A DNA stretch of 64,000 bases, taken from assembly GCA_035235625.1 (NCBI GenBank), contig CP141140.1:60876581-60940580 (forward strand), written 5' to 3'. Both the position numbers and the translations under genes were made by a program. The notes beneath the pieces were generated by a model. The model saw nothing but the letters and a program-made list of their open reading frames with translations. It did not search any database and was not told where the DNA came from. This document shows positions 23,272 through 36,442 of this stretch, piece after piece. The stretch comes from Saururus chinensis. Lineage: Eukaryota > Streptophyta > Magnoliopsida > Piperales > Saururaceae. Within the stretch, counting starts at the first letter, position 1. Every line of letters begins with the position of its first letter.

Positions 23272-24884
23272 TGTGACAACACAGATCTGAGGTAAGTTAT
23301 ACTATTGGAATTTTTATATATTATTAGAGTATTACTTTGAATGTGGAACCTAAATGAATGTTGTAGAACTCTAAAAATCGAGCATAAAGGTTTTTGAAGC
23401 ACTTGATTCGGAGGTAGTGGCCGTATGTAGTAATCGTGGAAGCGTGCATCATAAGAGGGCCCATGATGAAACTACGGTAAAACCTATCCTTGAGTGGTCT
23501 TGTTTCAAAGGGCTCGTCGATACGAGTCCATCGGTACCAAGAACATACAATTCCGATACATAGGTAAAAAGTTAAAGCAATTTAAAGTTAAAAAAAGAAA
23601 AAAATTATATATTATTTTAATGCAGGCTAACGCAAGAATTACGTCAACATGCGTTGACCGTGCGACATGTGACGTCGCGCGGTTTGACCTCACGATGTGG
23701 CATCGTGCAGTTCGTCCTGTGCGGCGGGCCCACAGGTTCGCATCGTGCGGTGGACCGCGAGGCGCACAGACCAGCGTGATACGCAGTTCCGCTGCGCGAC
23801 AAGTGGCAGACACGCGTCACGCGCCGATTCTGCCCCATTCTCTATTTATACCCCCATTTTTCACTTTACTATTCACTTTCACCTCCAGTAAAAACTTATG
23901 ACTCTCTGTTCTTAGCTATTTTAAGTCTGATTCAACCTGTTTCAAAGACGTTCTTAACTAAAGCAACTGTGCCGGATGCTATAACGGGACCGGATTTTCA
24001 GTATAAGCTCTCTGCGACCACAAACTTTCTATTCTGATCGTAAGGTAGGGAGTCTTAAACTCTAAATTTATGCTTTGCGTGTATACTTTATTTTTATGAA
24101 CCGTTTTTAGTCAATCGTACGTCTTTTCTTATGTTTTAAAAAAGAAATGTTTTACGTATATCATGTTTTATTTAATCAAAATTATGACATGATATGTGTG
24201 TTTTCTGGAGAATTCTAGGGTTATACCTAGAACAATATTTTCTAGATACCTACCGAAGAAATTATCGGTATTTGGCGCATGCATATAGGTATGGAGTATC
24301 ATAGGAAAACTCCTGCCTTCTGAGCTTTCGATTGCCCCATGAGCATCGGAGGAAAACAGTTCAGTATCATGGCTCTGGATTTATCATCATCGGACGAACC
24401 AGTGTTTTCTGAATTTGTTTCTGAATCGGTTATGCAAAAATTATTACTGTCTGTTACTTAGCATTAAATTAGATTTTAATTCCACCTACTGAGTATAAAA
24501 ATACTCACCCACCCACAGACTCTACAGGTATAAAAATTATCCCGGAGGTGTCAACCAAAGAATTATCTATATAGTTCTTTTAAATATTTTTCAATCTCTG
24601 TAATATTATGGTTTGTATGAAAGGCTTGGTCTGTATTTTGTAATTCTGTAATATGACTGCTCTACATACAGTGTACTCTAGATTGGGTCTTAATTTTCTA
24701 CTACGTTATATGTAATATTTTAGTTGTGCGTCAACTCCAAAATTCTTATGTTTTATATCGACTTACTTTTCATAAATATGTACAGTGGATCGTCACGTTC
24801 GGTTTCACGTGCGATGTAACACGTGCAGAGCGAGATAATAATTATGCGAATTATGACGTATATTATTTTCTGACGATCGCCACA
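23272..24884 (+). mobile_element. Solo LTR, family C (TSD AACCC)
   Basis: The 1,613-bp block begins TGTGACAACACAG and ends GACGATCGCCACA. AACCC flanks both ends (23,267-23,271 and 24,885-24,889). The interior has typical Gypsy LTR features: a CTATTTATA box near 23,842 and ACTGAGTATAAAAATACTCA near 24,487, about 400 bp from the end. A very similar motif sits about 500 bp from the end of LTR B, which suggests plus orientation. There is no primer-binding site or coding domain. The short frames in the GC-rich part at 23,640-23,840 are not genes. Confidence 0.8.
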
Positions 24885-24889
24885 AACCC

Positions 24890-26285
24890 CCACACATGTG
24901 GTAGAAAATGTCTAAATTATGTTCATACTTTTTAACTCCATCAACCAACTACTTTCCCTCTGCGACCTTATCTGACTCTACCTTCTCTACCACTTGCTCC
25001 TCTTCCCCTCCTCTAGTATCTCCTCCTTCTCCCCTCCTCCACCACCTCCTCCTTATCTTTCTTGGATTCCAATAGAACCGACTACAAATTAGTTTGTGGA
25101 CCCATTAAAATTTGGTTTTCTACCTCTACAAGTTTAAATTTTAAAAAGTGAACCTACAAATATATTCAACCACTCAAAACAACATTAGTTTTTATTTTTA
25201 TTTGATTTTGAATTTTTTCACCATCAAACAAACTTCATACTTCCATAAATGATGACTCAAAATAATTGGCAATTAATAGTTGATAGTTTACATGCATATT
25301 TATTGCGGTAATATGGGCAATAAGACAAGATATAGAGTGAATGTACTCACTTTCAATATTTACACTACACCATCTCAACAATTCAAATTGATAAATAAGG
25401 AAATAAAGTAGGTTTAATATACACAACTATCAACAATTAAGTATTGACTACATCGCATGTCAATAAAAGGGTCACTAACACCAAAGATAGAGAAGATCGT
25501 CAATGCTAAAAATCATAATCCATCTCCTTCATATAGATAGTGGGATTAAATCATTTAACCAAACAAATCAAAATAATTAATTAAGGGCATGAAAATCTTT
25601 CACATTTCACAAATTCATTCTTGTAATACTTGTAACATAAATATAAATCTACATATCTAAAAGATTAAAATATTTACAGGATCCACAAATTACATAATTG
25701 TCTATTGACCATATAAAGCTAAGGAAATTAAAATGGCACACTTTGATGCCTAGACAAACCTAACAAAAGAAACGCTTTGACGGGTTGGAGGGAGAATCAA
25801 GCTACATCTAGAGCCTTCTCATACCTCTTTGAGTGTCCTGGAAACTTGCACTACAAAAGATGCTAAGTATATCAAAATACTCAATACATAACAATCTAAA
25901 CAAAACAAAAGTTCCAAACAACATACCAAGAATCTCTTATTGATAAAACCTTTAGGAAATTAACATACCTTACTTCAACAAGTAATCATTTCCCATGCAG
26001 TAATCATATTTCTAGGTTCTCTAGACACAATGACATCATCTAGGTGCTCCACTCTATTAGATATTGAATCATCATGATACGACCTCAGTACTTATGAGAC
26101 CTACCTCACCCTATCCACACCATGAAGTAAAAGCTTACTAAGGCTCATGGACCTTAGTGTTGAGATTTTGACTTTCATGATCATTGAAACATTCTATATT
26201 ATATTATGTGGGATTAGTCATCTTTTAATGTTCTAGTCCATTTAAACTCGACCCCCATGACAAGGAAAGCAGTTTTATATAACTC
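24890..26285. other. Intergenic, no gene seen
   Basis: AT-rich sequence with a CT-rich patch at 24,955-25,060 that resembles 52,620-52,760. No domain, RNA gene or clear transposon terminus was found. Confidence 0.5.
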
Positions 26286-27498
26286 TGTAACGCCCAAGAT
26301 TTTTCATACATTTTTCTTAAAATTCACAGAAAATTTTTCCAATATAATGTTTGTAAATAGGAGGAAAAATGACGAAATCAAAACCTGATAAAAGAACTTA
26401 TAATTTAAAACACTAAACATCCATTTTCCATCTAAATATTTTCATCATATGGTCAAACATCGTACGGCCAAAGCAAATATCATCAGGCGCTACTCAAAAA
26501 CACACGTACGAATAAATTGCTATAATCATAGACTTTAAATACAAATCTCTCTCAGGCATCCCTGAGTGCAAGTCCCATAACAGTCCACAGACTAATCCGA
26601 ATGAAAGTCCATAATGATCAACATCTTAACATCTCGTCTCACCCAATACATCAGATCGTGGCACAAAAATACTCGCAGTGAGTGAAGCATATACCTGAGT
26701 CAATGGGAATCAATCCACCGCTGAAATGAGCGTCCATCACCAGGAGCTCTCTGCACAACCCTGCAAAACCTCCCGTACAACGGGGCTAAAAAGTAGGGTA
26801 ATGAGTATTTTCATACTCAATAGGAAAATACCCAGTAGGGGAATCCAAAATAGTGAACTCACTAAGTTCATAAATACATGCGTTCATGCAACTCAAACAT
26901 GAAGCAAAAGCATATCAATATCATGCTCATATGCATACAAACATACCAAATGCACCATTGTGCCAAAATCATACTATCAAATCAAACTTACACAAACACC
27001 CTCATCCAGGGTCTTACAAACTTACTCGTCCCACTGTACGCTTACTTATACAGCTTACACATACTTGTACGACCTTACTCGTACAATCATACTCGTACGG
27101 CCTTACTCGTACAGCTTACACAAAAATCACACTTACTGTCTTACTCATACTCATACTCTTACAATCATACTCATACACATACTCTTACAGTCGTGATCAT
27201 ACTCATACACTTATAGTCGTGCTCAAACTCATACGCTTACAGTCGTACTCATACTCATAATTGTACACATAACAACGACCACTGAAGCTCATTACAACTA
27301 ATAAGCTTCAGCGTCGAAATGGAAAAGAATGTCATTGGGGCAACACCTTAACCTCCGAGGAGTGACTAGACACCATGGACTTTTCCGAAGGTAAGACACA
27401 CCAATGCTCATAGGGCACTGGATCAAACAGGTAAGAGTAGATCCATGATACTACTTACCTGAGCGCGCAAACATAAACACCCACACATAAAGGGTCAT

Positions 27499-30400
27499 TG
27501 TCACGACTTGGATTTTTAAAAGTATTTTTAAATAGCACGAACAGTAAGTAGCGAGAAATTTTTTTTTCTTTAAATACAAAGCAAACCATTCGATTAAATA
27601 TCCAAGTCATGATAACTGGGGTTCACAAATACGAATATCAAATCATATGATATTATTTAACGTCTGAAAATTCATAAAGACCAGCTCATCCATCTAAGTA
27701 CAAGTCCATGTCCGTCTGAAAATAAATAATAAGTTGACTCTCACGCTTAAGGTACACTTACATACCGGACTTACAGAAATGCGGAAACCTCTTTTGCACG
27801 CCTGCCTTGGTCTCACTTGTCGTCGCCTGCAAGATCTGCAACAAAGCAAACCAAACAACAACCACAACCACAATGGAGCATCTCCGCCTACAGGAGAAGA
27901 GCTTCCAAAGGACAAAAGGCTTTATTAATATTTTTCGGATCGGGCCAACATCACCCGATGTTAGTTGCCTACGTACTCATCAGACAACATTTCCAATATT
28001 TCCAACAAGATCGGATCCAGACGTAGTTCTGCCTAGAAACTACTATATTCTAAGAAGCATAACATCACACATGCAATGTTTAAATATTTTCAACCTACAT
28101 TTTAGTAAGTCATTTAACTGTTCCACTTGTCTAATTAACAAGCAATATCAAACATTATTATTAATTATCTCACAACTCTTGTTCGACAATTAATACTACC
28201 AAATCTATAACTCAAAGATAACTCGTCCCTCGAGAAATCTCCAAACAAAGGACTCCAACCTTGGAGTCAACTGCTTAACAGCAGCTTGACCCAAATCCCC
28301 AGGGTTCTCAATAGCCTGCCACGAATCTGGGGAAGAGGATCCCAACTGTGCTCATGGACACAGATTGGCAAGAAACACAAGCCTTCCATGATGCTCATGT
28401 AACTCCGCTTTTCGTACGTACTAAATAGTCTTGGGAAGACCTACGGGAGACCCGCGGTAAAGACCCTCTGGTCAATACCCAAACCGTCGTGGCGATGAAG
28501 ATGCATATTGCAATCTCCACCTTCCCAACGCTGGGAGAAAATGTCTTATAAGAAATTACTAATATATACATAGAAGCCTCAGGTCCTTATGACCATTGAC
28601 TCCCTCAAACATCTAATACTTAGACTAGATTATTTTCATTCAGTCAAGTAACCACTCAACCATGTGGGTCCTCTTCACCTTGTGAATCGGCCCACTAAAT
28701 AGCTCATCCACTGAGCTATGACTCAGAGAACATCCCATAGCCACCATCGGTTCATTAACCAAGGTAAGATCTATGTCAGGGCCCCGTTCACTCCATGAAC
28801 TGGTCCCAACCCTAAAGAGGGTATTTTAGTCATTATCTTTATTAGGTGTTCTCCCCTCAAACCAACAGCAACCCATGTCTCTTGATTAATCTTCATTAAT
28901 CTTAAGTTACCGATATAAATCAATACATCAATATCAAAAGCATGCATCAGCATAAATAATCATGCAATCATACAAACGTATACATAATAAACGGAGGCCC
29001 ATTGCATTCATTTGCAAGACTAGGGCTCAGAGAATTCAAGCCCGATATGTAAATTAACATATTCCACGAGTGACGTATATAATGCCCTAGTGGATTTCTG
29101 CGCTGTGTTACGGACACGTGCAATACACTGCCCTAAACCCTTAGAATTAGGGTTTTCCATGACACTGTGACCTGTCAAGGTCTTCGTGTCACCTACCGGT
29201 CACACCCCTTCCTTTTGAAGTCATTTATAGGGTACCTTAACTCTTGATTCACTAGGTCATCTGTTTCATCAGAAACAGAACATATTGCCCCTAAGGGCAT
29301 TAGGGTAATTTTACCACCTAAGGTATGATACCCACCCTTTGGTCATTCTAGTCATTTTACTGCCCCTCTATTGATATAAGTCATTGGCCTCTCACAAGGC
29401 TACACTCTCAAACCGACTCACGCTTCCATTCACACGAATGTGGGCGGTCCACTCTAAGGGGTATTTCTGTTATTTTGTTTAAGGCCTTAATGACATCCAA
29501 TAGGTATAAAATTAGGGTCAAGGGTACTACTTGACTTCATGGACTCTGTGTAATTTTCCTGCCATGTGACGGGGTCGTGAACCCCTTGAACCGACCCAGG
29601 TTGACTTAACGGTTTATTATAAACCCTAAGGGTAAAAAGGGTCAATTATTCACTCACTGGGATTTTTTCTCACTTAGTGGTTTGGTCTATAATTAGGTTT
29701 CCCACTAAACTCTGAATGGGAATTTTCTCAAATTTTAGATCCACTCATAGGCCCCTGAACCAGAGCCTCGAATTCGGGTAAGTTAATATTATATGATAAT
29801 TAACTAATAGGGGTAAAAAGGCCATTTTACATTCTCTGAGATTTTTCCCGCTTATGAAACTTGGTATAATTACTCCTCATGTTTCCCCGGACGCTGTGGA
29901 ATTTTATTGTAATTTTTCCAAGTCTAAACCCTATTGAACCGGACCCGGTTCAGTAGGCATTTTGTTTTTAAAACCGACCCGAGCTGGGTCTGCAGTTCCA
30001 GCCCGGAACGGGCCAGACCCGCAAACCCGCCTGCGGGTCGTCTTCCCCGGGAAGATGCCCACAGGGCTGCAGGCGATGGCTGGATTCGATCCAGCCACCG
30101 CTGACCTGGCCCTCTAGCCAGTGGCCCGGCTATCTAATCAACGTCAGAAGAATTTCGCCGGCGGAAGAAGGCCAGATCTAAAAGCCACGGCTGATGCACG
30201 CAGATCCAAAATTTATAGAGAGACAGACTAAAATTTCTGATCGCCGGAGAGCGCGACAGCCGCCATGACCAGGAGCAAGGCCGGTCCTGGTCAGATCATC
30301 TCTAAGGGGCGAATCTGACAGGCCTAGCCTCGCTTCAAACCGGTGGCCGCCGACCGACATCAAATCCGCCGGTTTTGTCCACGTCCGCCCGCGAGTAGAA

Positions 30401-31164
30401 TAGCCGGCGGGAGCAGCAGCCGTCACGAACGGAGTCAGGGGCAGGGCCAGTTTGATTCACCGCCCGGCGGCGAATCTAAGGGACCCAGTCCCCGCTGCCG
30501 GTAGGCGGTGCTTGCCGGCCGGAGCCCAAATCCGATTAACTCCGGTGTAATCTTCTTAATTAATTAAATGACTAATGTTCTAATTAAAAAATTGAAACAA
30601 TTACACGCCTAAACATCTTCATCACATAATCAAGTTTATTAGATCATCTTACCTTAATTGTCGATTTGTCGTCGATCCATCGCCGCCAAAGCTTCGCCGG
30701 AGATTCGCCGGAAAATTCCTTCATGTCTTTCACCATCAAAAACCCCCCTTTTTCTCCTCTGATCGGGCCAAAGACCCCCAAAAAAGCCCTAATTAATTCT
30801 ATTTATAGGCATGGTATTAGGGATCCTAATCCCATGAGAAATTAGGTCTCAAAAACCCAATTTCGGAACAGTAATTGATCAGGCCCGTATAGTGACTTAA
30901 ACGGACAATCCGCATGTTCAATTCGGGTAAACGGGTCCTGCACGATATGTTCAACTTCAGACAGTCGTTTCTCCCTCATCTGGACCTGATTTGCACGTTC
31001 TTAGTGGCATTTCGAAGCTCTTTCTGTCTACTTTCCATCCATATAGATTTCAGCAACCATTTCCAACTGATGATCAAGTTATTCCCATGGGAAGATCAAG
31101 GGGTCCTACACCTTAATTTCCACGTGTACGACTTCAGGAATTTAGAAAATTCCCGGACGTTACA
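27499..31164 (-). mobile_element. Solo LTR of Ty3/Gypsy family A, copy 2 (TSD GTCAT)
   Basis: The 3,666-bp block starts TGTCACGACTTGG and ends CCCGGACGTTACA, with GTCAT on both sides (27,494-27,498 and 31,165-31,169). It is homologous to 668-4024 over its length. A TATAAATAG box on the minus strand at 30,799-30,807 suggests minus orientation. The uninterrupted version of the target is present, inverted, at about 283-350 in LTR B copy 1, which confirms the insertion point independently. No coding domain is seen. Confidence 0.9.
30799..30807 (-). promoter_or_regulatory. TATA box of LTR A copy 2
   Basis: TATAAATAG on the minus strand, followed by a leader-like stretch. It is conserved in position with copy 1. 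Confidence 0.5.
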
Positions 31165-31174
31165 GTCATACAGT

Positions 31175-31280
31175 TGCCCACCATAATGGGTCTTATAGTG
31201 CCATAGAATCGCCCACCATAATGGGTCTTATAGTGCCAGAGAATTGCCCACCATAATGGGTCTTATAGTGCTAGTGCCAC
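31175..31280. repeat. 33-bp tandem repeat in LTR B copy 2
   Basis: GCCCACCATAATGGGTCTTA followed by TAGTGCCA recurs three times. Each unit contains the short palindrome CCCACCATAATGGG. A single unit is present in copy 1 near 283-312. Confidence 0.8.
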
Positions 31281-31349
31281 TCTTGGGCAGAAATCATACA
31301 GTGCCACTTGGGAAGAAACATATAGTGCCACACTTGGGCGGAATCAAAA

Positions 31350-31600
31350 AACGCTCTCAAAAGAGCATCAAACGTCTGGGCTTACACAGCACATAGACCA
31401 AATCGAAAACATACTTCGCTCTCAACAGAGCATCAAACATCTGGGCTTCATACAGCACACAGACAAAGTCAGAAACGTACATCGCTCTCAACAGAGCATC
31501 AAACGTCTAGGCTTATACAGCACACAGACCAAATCAGAAACATATGTCACACTCAGCAGAGCATCAAACGTCTGGTGCTCTATACAGCACACAGACAACA
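31350..31600. repeat. 65-bp tandem repeat in LTR B copy 2
   Basis: GAGCATCA recurs at 31,363, 31,428, 31,494 and 31,559, the inverse of the array at 1-240. Units contain the small inverted pair CTCTCAA(n)AGAG. Confidence 0.85.
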
Positions 31601-32299
31601 TCCCGCAGGATAAACACCATGGCAAGACATGAGAAATGCTCGGTCGACTCATTAGCAGCCAGCTCAAACACGAAACTTAATCTGTCGAACCCTCAGGTCT
31701 CAAACTCATAATGCTATCATTAGTTGTGTTTATAATTCAAGTTTGAATTAAGTATATTATGCGGTACAATTATGTCACACAAACTCACAGTCCTCAACTG
31801 ATAAAACCAAAGCTGAGCCCGATCGAAACCCCAAGTTCGTCGGGGCAACAGACTTCACTTAACCCTTCCACATCATGATCATAACACATTGTACATCAAA
31901 CCCTTACAGTCTTACATACTTTGCCATCCATCTTATGGCCAAATCATCTTACATTGACATCCTCAAATGAAGCTCCTTAGAGCCAACCCAGTTGTCGCCC
32001 TCTTACTTATAGCTCACTTTTTATGCTTACTTTTCACTTCATAATATATACATTATGCTTGTACAATTATGAACACTCTTACTGTCTGACAATCACCCAA
32101 CATACAACCCAACCCAAACCAATCCATTCTAATCCTTGCCCGTCATACTCATACCCTCTGTCACCTCTTACTGTCCATCGCCCATACCTCTGCCCACATA
32201 CACATAAGCACATCCATAGCATAGGCAGTAGCCATCATACATACGTATGTCTATCACACATACGTATAACAAACACATACAGTCATACATACGTAACTT

Positions 32300-32640
32300 A
32301 CAAACATGCTCACTAGCTATCACTAGTGCATACATACACCTTTATACATATGTCAAACATACACGCTAGCCATCACTAGCACATGCATACATACGTCAAA
32401 CATACATGCTAGCCATCACTAGCACATGCATAATCCATACATACTCCAAACATGCATGCTAGTCATCACTAGCACATGCATAATCCAAACATACTTCAAA
32501 TATGCACGCTAGCCATCACTTTCACATGCATAACACACGTCAACATACACGCTAGCCATCACTAGCACATAATCAACATACGAAACATACCAACAAACAC
32601 GCTAGTCATCACTAGCACATACTTACATCCAACATACTTA
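32300..32640. repeat. 43/50-bp tandem repeat in LTR B copy 2
   Basis: GCTAGCCATCACTAGCACAT begins near 32,365, 32,408, 32,458, 32,508, 32,551 and 32,601, alternating 43- and 50-bp spacing. A degenerate single unit remains in copy 3 near 8,440. Confidence 0.8.
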
Positions 32641-34205
32641 CAACCAACATGCATGTCATATGCATTTCAACATACCATATAATCATGCTTACATGTACAT
32701 CATGCAATCGGATCGTTACTTAACATCCAAAGCATATCCTAGCATGCTTCTACTCATTCAAAGCATGCTATCAAGAAATTACTAGTTCAAAGCTCCCCTA
32801 CCTCGTAATCATGACGTTTGATGGCAATCACACAACGGTGGCGGGGGCGGCGGTGGAGTTGGCGGTCAAAACCGTTGCCTGGCTGAGAGAGCTGTTATCC
32901 CGAGGATTTTAGGATGTGCCGGAAACAATCACGGCCAAACAAGGTGTCAGAAGTCAATGCGGCAAAACCCGCGATCACGGCAGCACACTAGGGCGGCCGG
33001 GAGAAATATCATGCCAACATATGTGGCGGTGCGACTAGAAGTCAATGGTGTACTCACTGAAGATCGGCCGGTGGCTAAGACGTGCTCAGCAGGCCACAAG
33101 ACGTCGAAATCGGCCGTGGACAGCACCCAACAGCGACAATTTCACATCAACATGGGCCCGCATAAGGGCGGAGAGCGTGGTGCAACACTAGAGGAGAGGT
33201 GGAGGAGGGCTAAGTGTCAACTCCACTCGGTGGCAAAGCCAACCGATGGTCAGGCAGCGCGAATGCGGCGCCTAAACCCAAAAGCACACGCGTGGCCACA
33301 TGCACATGCAACCCAAAGGGGCGGGGGAGAGGGCTGAAAGGAGGCGAACCAAGGCCCACAAAAGCCAATAGGGCTAAGGCCCTAGTTGTGGCCAATCAAA
33401 GTGGCGACATCGCCGATAGCCACCCAAAACCAAAACCCATGGTGCGGGCGGCTGTGCATCTCGCACAGTATAGGGCAAATGGCAAGCGGCCCATTCCGAG
33501 CGGTAATATAATCAGGCCAAACCAGGCTGGCCCTCACTGTCGCCGAGCCGGGGCAGAGCCCATAATGGCCAAATGGCCCACAGCTCGCCGATGCCAAAGA
33601 CCCGAGATGCACCCAAAGCGTCTAATCGGGCGGAGCAATACAAATAGGGGCGAGGCGGGGTCGGAAACGACAAACCCCTACCGACACCGGGTCGAGGTAG
33701 GCTAGACGGAGTCCTACCGGTGGCTGGACGACAACCGGAAACCCACCGGCATCAAAATAATGCCATGGACAGTGAGATGGAGAATGTGAATAAAAACCCG
33801 ACCAAAGTGCCGGTAGCTCACCACAGAGCGAACAAAGCATGGCGGCGGCTCTAGCTAGCGCCTATGGGTTCCTAATGGCCAACTAAACATAAGTCTAGTT
33901 GAGAGCGGCCGCAAACGACGTCAAAATCGTACACCCACAATTCAAAAACGGGATTGAAGGAGAGAAAAACCCGAAGAAAAGTTCGGTACCTCGTGGAGGA
34001 GCGAAGAGGCCATGGCGGCGGTCATAGCCGGTACCTACGGACTTGTGGCGGTGAGGTAAAGCAAATCCTGATAAGAACCGCTGGAATCCAATGACGGAGG
34101 AGGGAGAACGGAGCGACCGAAAATGGGCTCGGGTTTCTCTCCTTTCTCTCTGGACGTGAAATTCTTACTGGAAGTCGAACTTCCTAGAATCCGATGTTCG
34201 GATTT

Positions 34206-34214
34206 CTATATATA
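34206..34214 (-). promoter_or_regulatory. TATA box of LTR B copy 2
   Basis: TATATATAG on the minus strand, about 250 bp inside the LTR start at 34,461. Confidence 0.45.
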
Positions 34215-34713
34215 ATTTTTTTTTAATTTTTACATTTATGTCCCTAACACGCATTTACCCACCGGTTACGCGTTGTACCTCCAAAATTTGCGCCGTAAGC
34301 GCGCAGCGAGGCCCGTGGCCTGCGACTAAGCCCCACACCCGACTCTATAGGTATAAATATGGGGTATGTATACAAATATGAATATGCCGAAGCGTCACAT
34401 TTTCCTGCCAAAAATGACCAGAAAAATCCCAGAAAATCATAGAAAAATCGGGGACCTTACAAACTCTCATCCTTAGAGATATGAAAAACCTTGGTCTTAT
34501 TCTATACTAAACTCTTTTCATCTACGTGGCTAATGACTCACTTGAGGAGCCAAGGCACTAAGAAACTTTTAATCTTAGATGTCTAATGCATTATTTCGGG
34601 GTACTTATTTATCGCATTAAGAGATCTCATACACATGTCTTAGGGTTCATTAACCCTTACTTACTAGTGTATAGTTGACACTTCAATCACATTATTAAAT
34701 GTCTAAAATCATG

Positions 34714-34767
<54 letters not shown>

Positions 34768-34794
34768 CAACATCAATTATTGCTATAACATTTC

Positions 34795-35070
34795 TTGGAA
34801 ACCATAACCAACATCACTATCAGTAACCTGATCAACAGGTTAGCTATCTTATCGATGACCATCAGCAACATGATCGACATGTTGGCTACTTTGCCGATGA
34901 CTATCAATAGGTTCATCGATATTTCAAACCCCACCGATAATAAACTAAAGGTGTCATCAGCAACCTTACCGACAGATTGGCTACCACATCGATTTCCATC
35001 AATGAGTTCATTGACACATCAAACCCTACTAACATTGGGATGGCTATCAATCTTCCTTCATCATCAACGC
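34795..35070. repeat. Degenerate 42-bp tandem repeat after (TA)n
   Basis: Units of the type CAGCAACATGATCGACATG then TTGGCTACTTTGCCGATGA repeat at roughly 42 bp and decay to the right. A (TA)n run lies at about 34,718-34,750 just before. The open frames here follow from the repeat and are not genes. Confidence 0.6.
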
Positions 35071-35810
35071 TTTACAGACACGTCAACTCAACTGCCAATG
35101 ACCAAAATATCATGCATGATGAGTACTTTTCATCCTCTTCATCTCGCCAGTGTATCCATCAAAACATCAGTGGTCATGCCAATGATCGAAAAATTAAGAC
35201 AAGTACTCGAAAACTGATTCTAAAACATGTTTTTGTTATAAAAATCCAACAAAAACCTTTCCATAATGAAGAATTAAGGTACTTAAACCAAAATTCTAAC
35301 TAAAAATAATGGAATCCCAAATACTCCATTAAAACCACATCAATCACTGAAATTCTTTTACTTATAACAAAAATGCAAGTTCACAATTATGAAGAACTTG
35401 AAAAAAACCAGAATCAAGGCATTTCATTTCAAATTTAAAATTTAGAAGCAATCTGACCTTGAAGCGCAAATTTTCCTTATCTTCTTGTCAAACGTACTTC
35501 CCAAATAGTCTATGGATGCTCTCCCAATGATGGTTGGCCTCTACGTGGACTACTTTTCTTACTAAGAGTCAGTTTCTACTCCCTTAAATACTAAGTTAAC
35601 TACTTCCAAAGTCTAAAATTGCCTAACCATTTCATATCCTATGTTAACTGCATGTATGTAGTTTTCGTCGGAACCTCTGTTGATGTATCGATGCTTGCCA
35701 ACAGTATGTGTTCAATTTCATTGGTAGCTCTATCAACATGTCAATGATCACTGACAGTCGAACCAAAATATTTTTTTATTATAAAAAGGGTAGTTTTCCT
35801 TTTAGAAAAT

Positions 35811-36442
35811 TTGAGTTGTCACAACTTGTGTCATGGACAACGACACCATGGACTCTTCCCAGTAACCTTGTGCTCTGTGATAATGCAAATTTTACTTATG
35901 TGAATGTTAAGTACCCAATACTACCTCTTGTTATTATTGATTTATGTGGAACCTCTTAGTGACAAAAATGCGACTAGGCGTTTCATGAATGTCTTGTACC
36001 TTCTAAATTTTGAGGAAAATGCATCTCTCCTATTTCTTGTTAAAAAATTATGAAAATGAATCTAGAAATTTATGAAACGGATTGATTTCTTAATGGAAAT
36101 TATGGAATAATGAGCAATCCTTGTGAAATGTTTAATTATTTCATGGAATCATGTAGCATTGTATATTTGTGTTGATTTAATATCACACTATGGAGATTGA
36201 ATTTTTTGTAGTTGCTTTAATCCAGCAAGTGTTGTTCTTTTTTGGAATATGCTTGCTCTGAGGTATTTGCTCATTTCTCAATGACAAAAACAAGGAATTC
36301 TTTGTTTTGCTATTAATATGTGTACATCTTATGGTTCTTTTTTAGATTTGCTGGTTCAAGACACGGTTGTTCTACATTGTTTTGCTGAATCTCGTCTATC
36401 CCGGATACCAAGCAAGAAATCAAAAGCATATGCAAGAAATAT
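35811..36442 (+). pseudogene. Cytosolic-type isoleucyl-tRNA synthetase fragment (2 exons)
   Basis: The first piece (35,811-35,912) reads LVSWTTTPWTLPSNLVLCDN then ANFTYVNVK, the highly conserved WTTTPWTLPSN segment of class I Ile/Val/Leu-tRNA synthetases; the downstream match favours IleRS. The second piece (36,346-36,442) follows a TTTTTTAG acceptor and contains FAESRLSRIPSKKSKAYARN, matching the AESRL segment that follows in eukaryotic IleRS. A 433-bp intron-like spacer separates them. The HIGH and KMSKS regions and the anticodon-binding domain are absent within several kb on both sides. It is therefore a relic or captured fragment, not a working gene. The retained intron-like spacer argues against a processed copy. 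Confidence 0.75.

Larger units (their letters stand above)
26286..34461 (-). mobile_element. Solo LTR of Ty3/Gypsy family B, copy 2 (TSD AACTC), host of nested LTR A
   Basis: The outer ends are TGTAACGCCCAAG and GGGACCTTACA, flanked by AACTC at 26,281-26,285 and 34,462-34,466. Removing the nested LTR A and its duplicated GTCAT leaves about 4.5 kb, an unusually long LTR. Copy 3 shows that this LTR strand, reverse-complemented, lies upstream of pol, so this copy is on the minus strand. A TATATATAG box is on the minus strand at 34,206-34,214. At least four internal tandem arrays are present. GC-rich open frames at 32.9-33.8 kb are LTR sequence and show no known domain. Confidence 0.85.

Noticed and set aside
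32957-33840. 126-163 codon frames in LTR B
   Set aside because: GC-rich LTR sequence; no recognised domain, and frames are on both strands.
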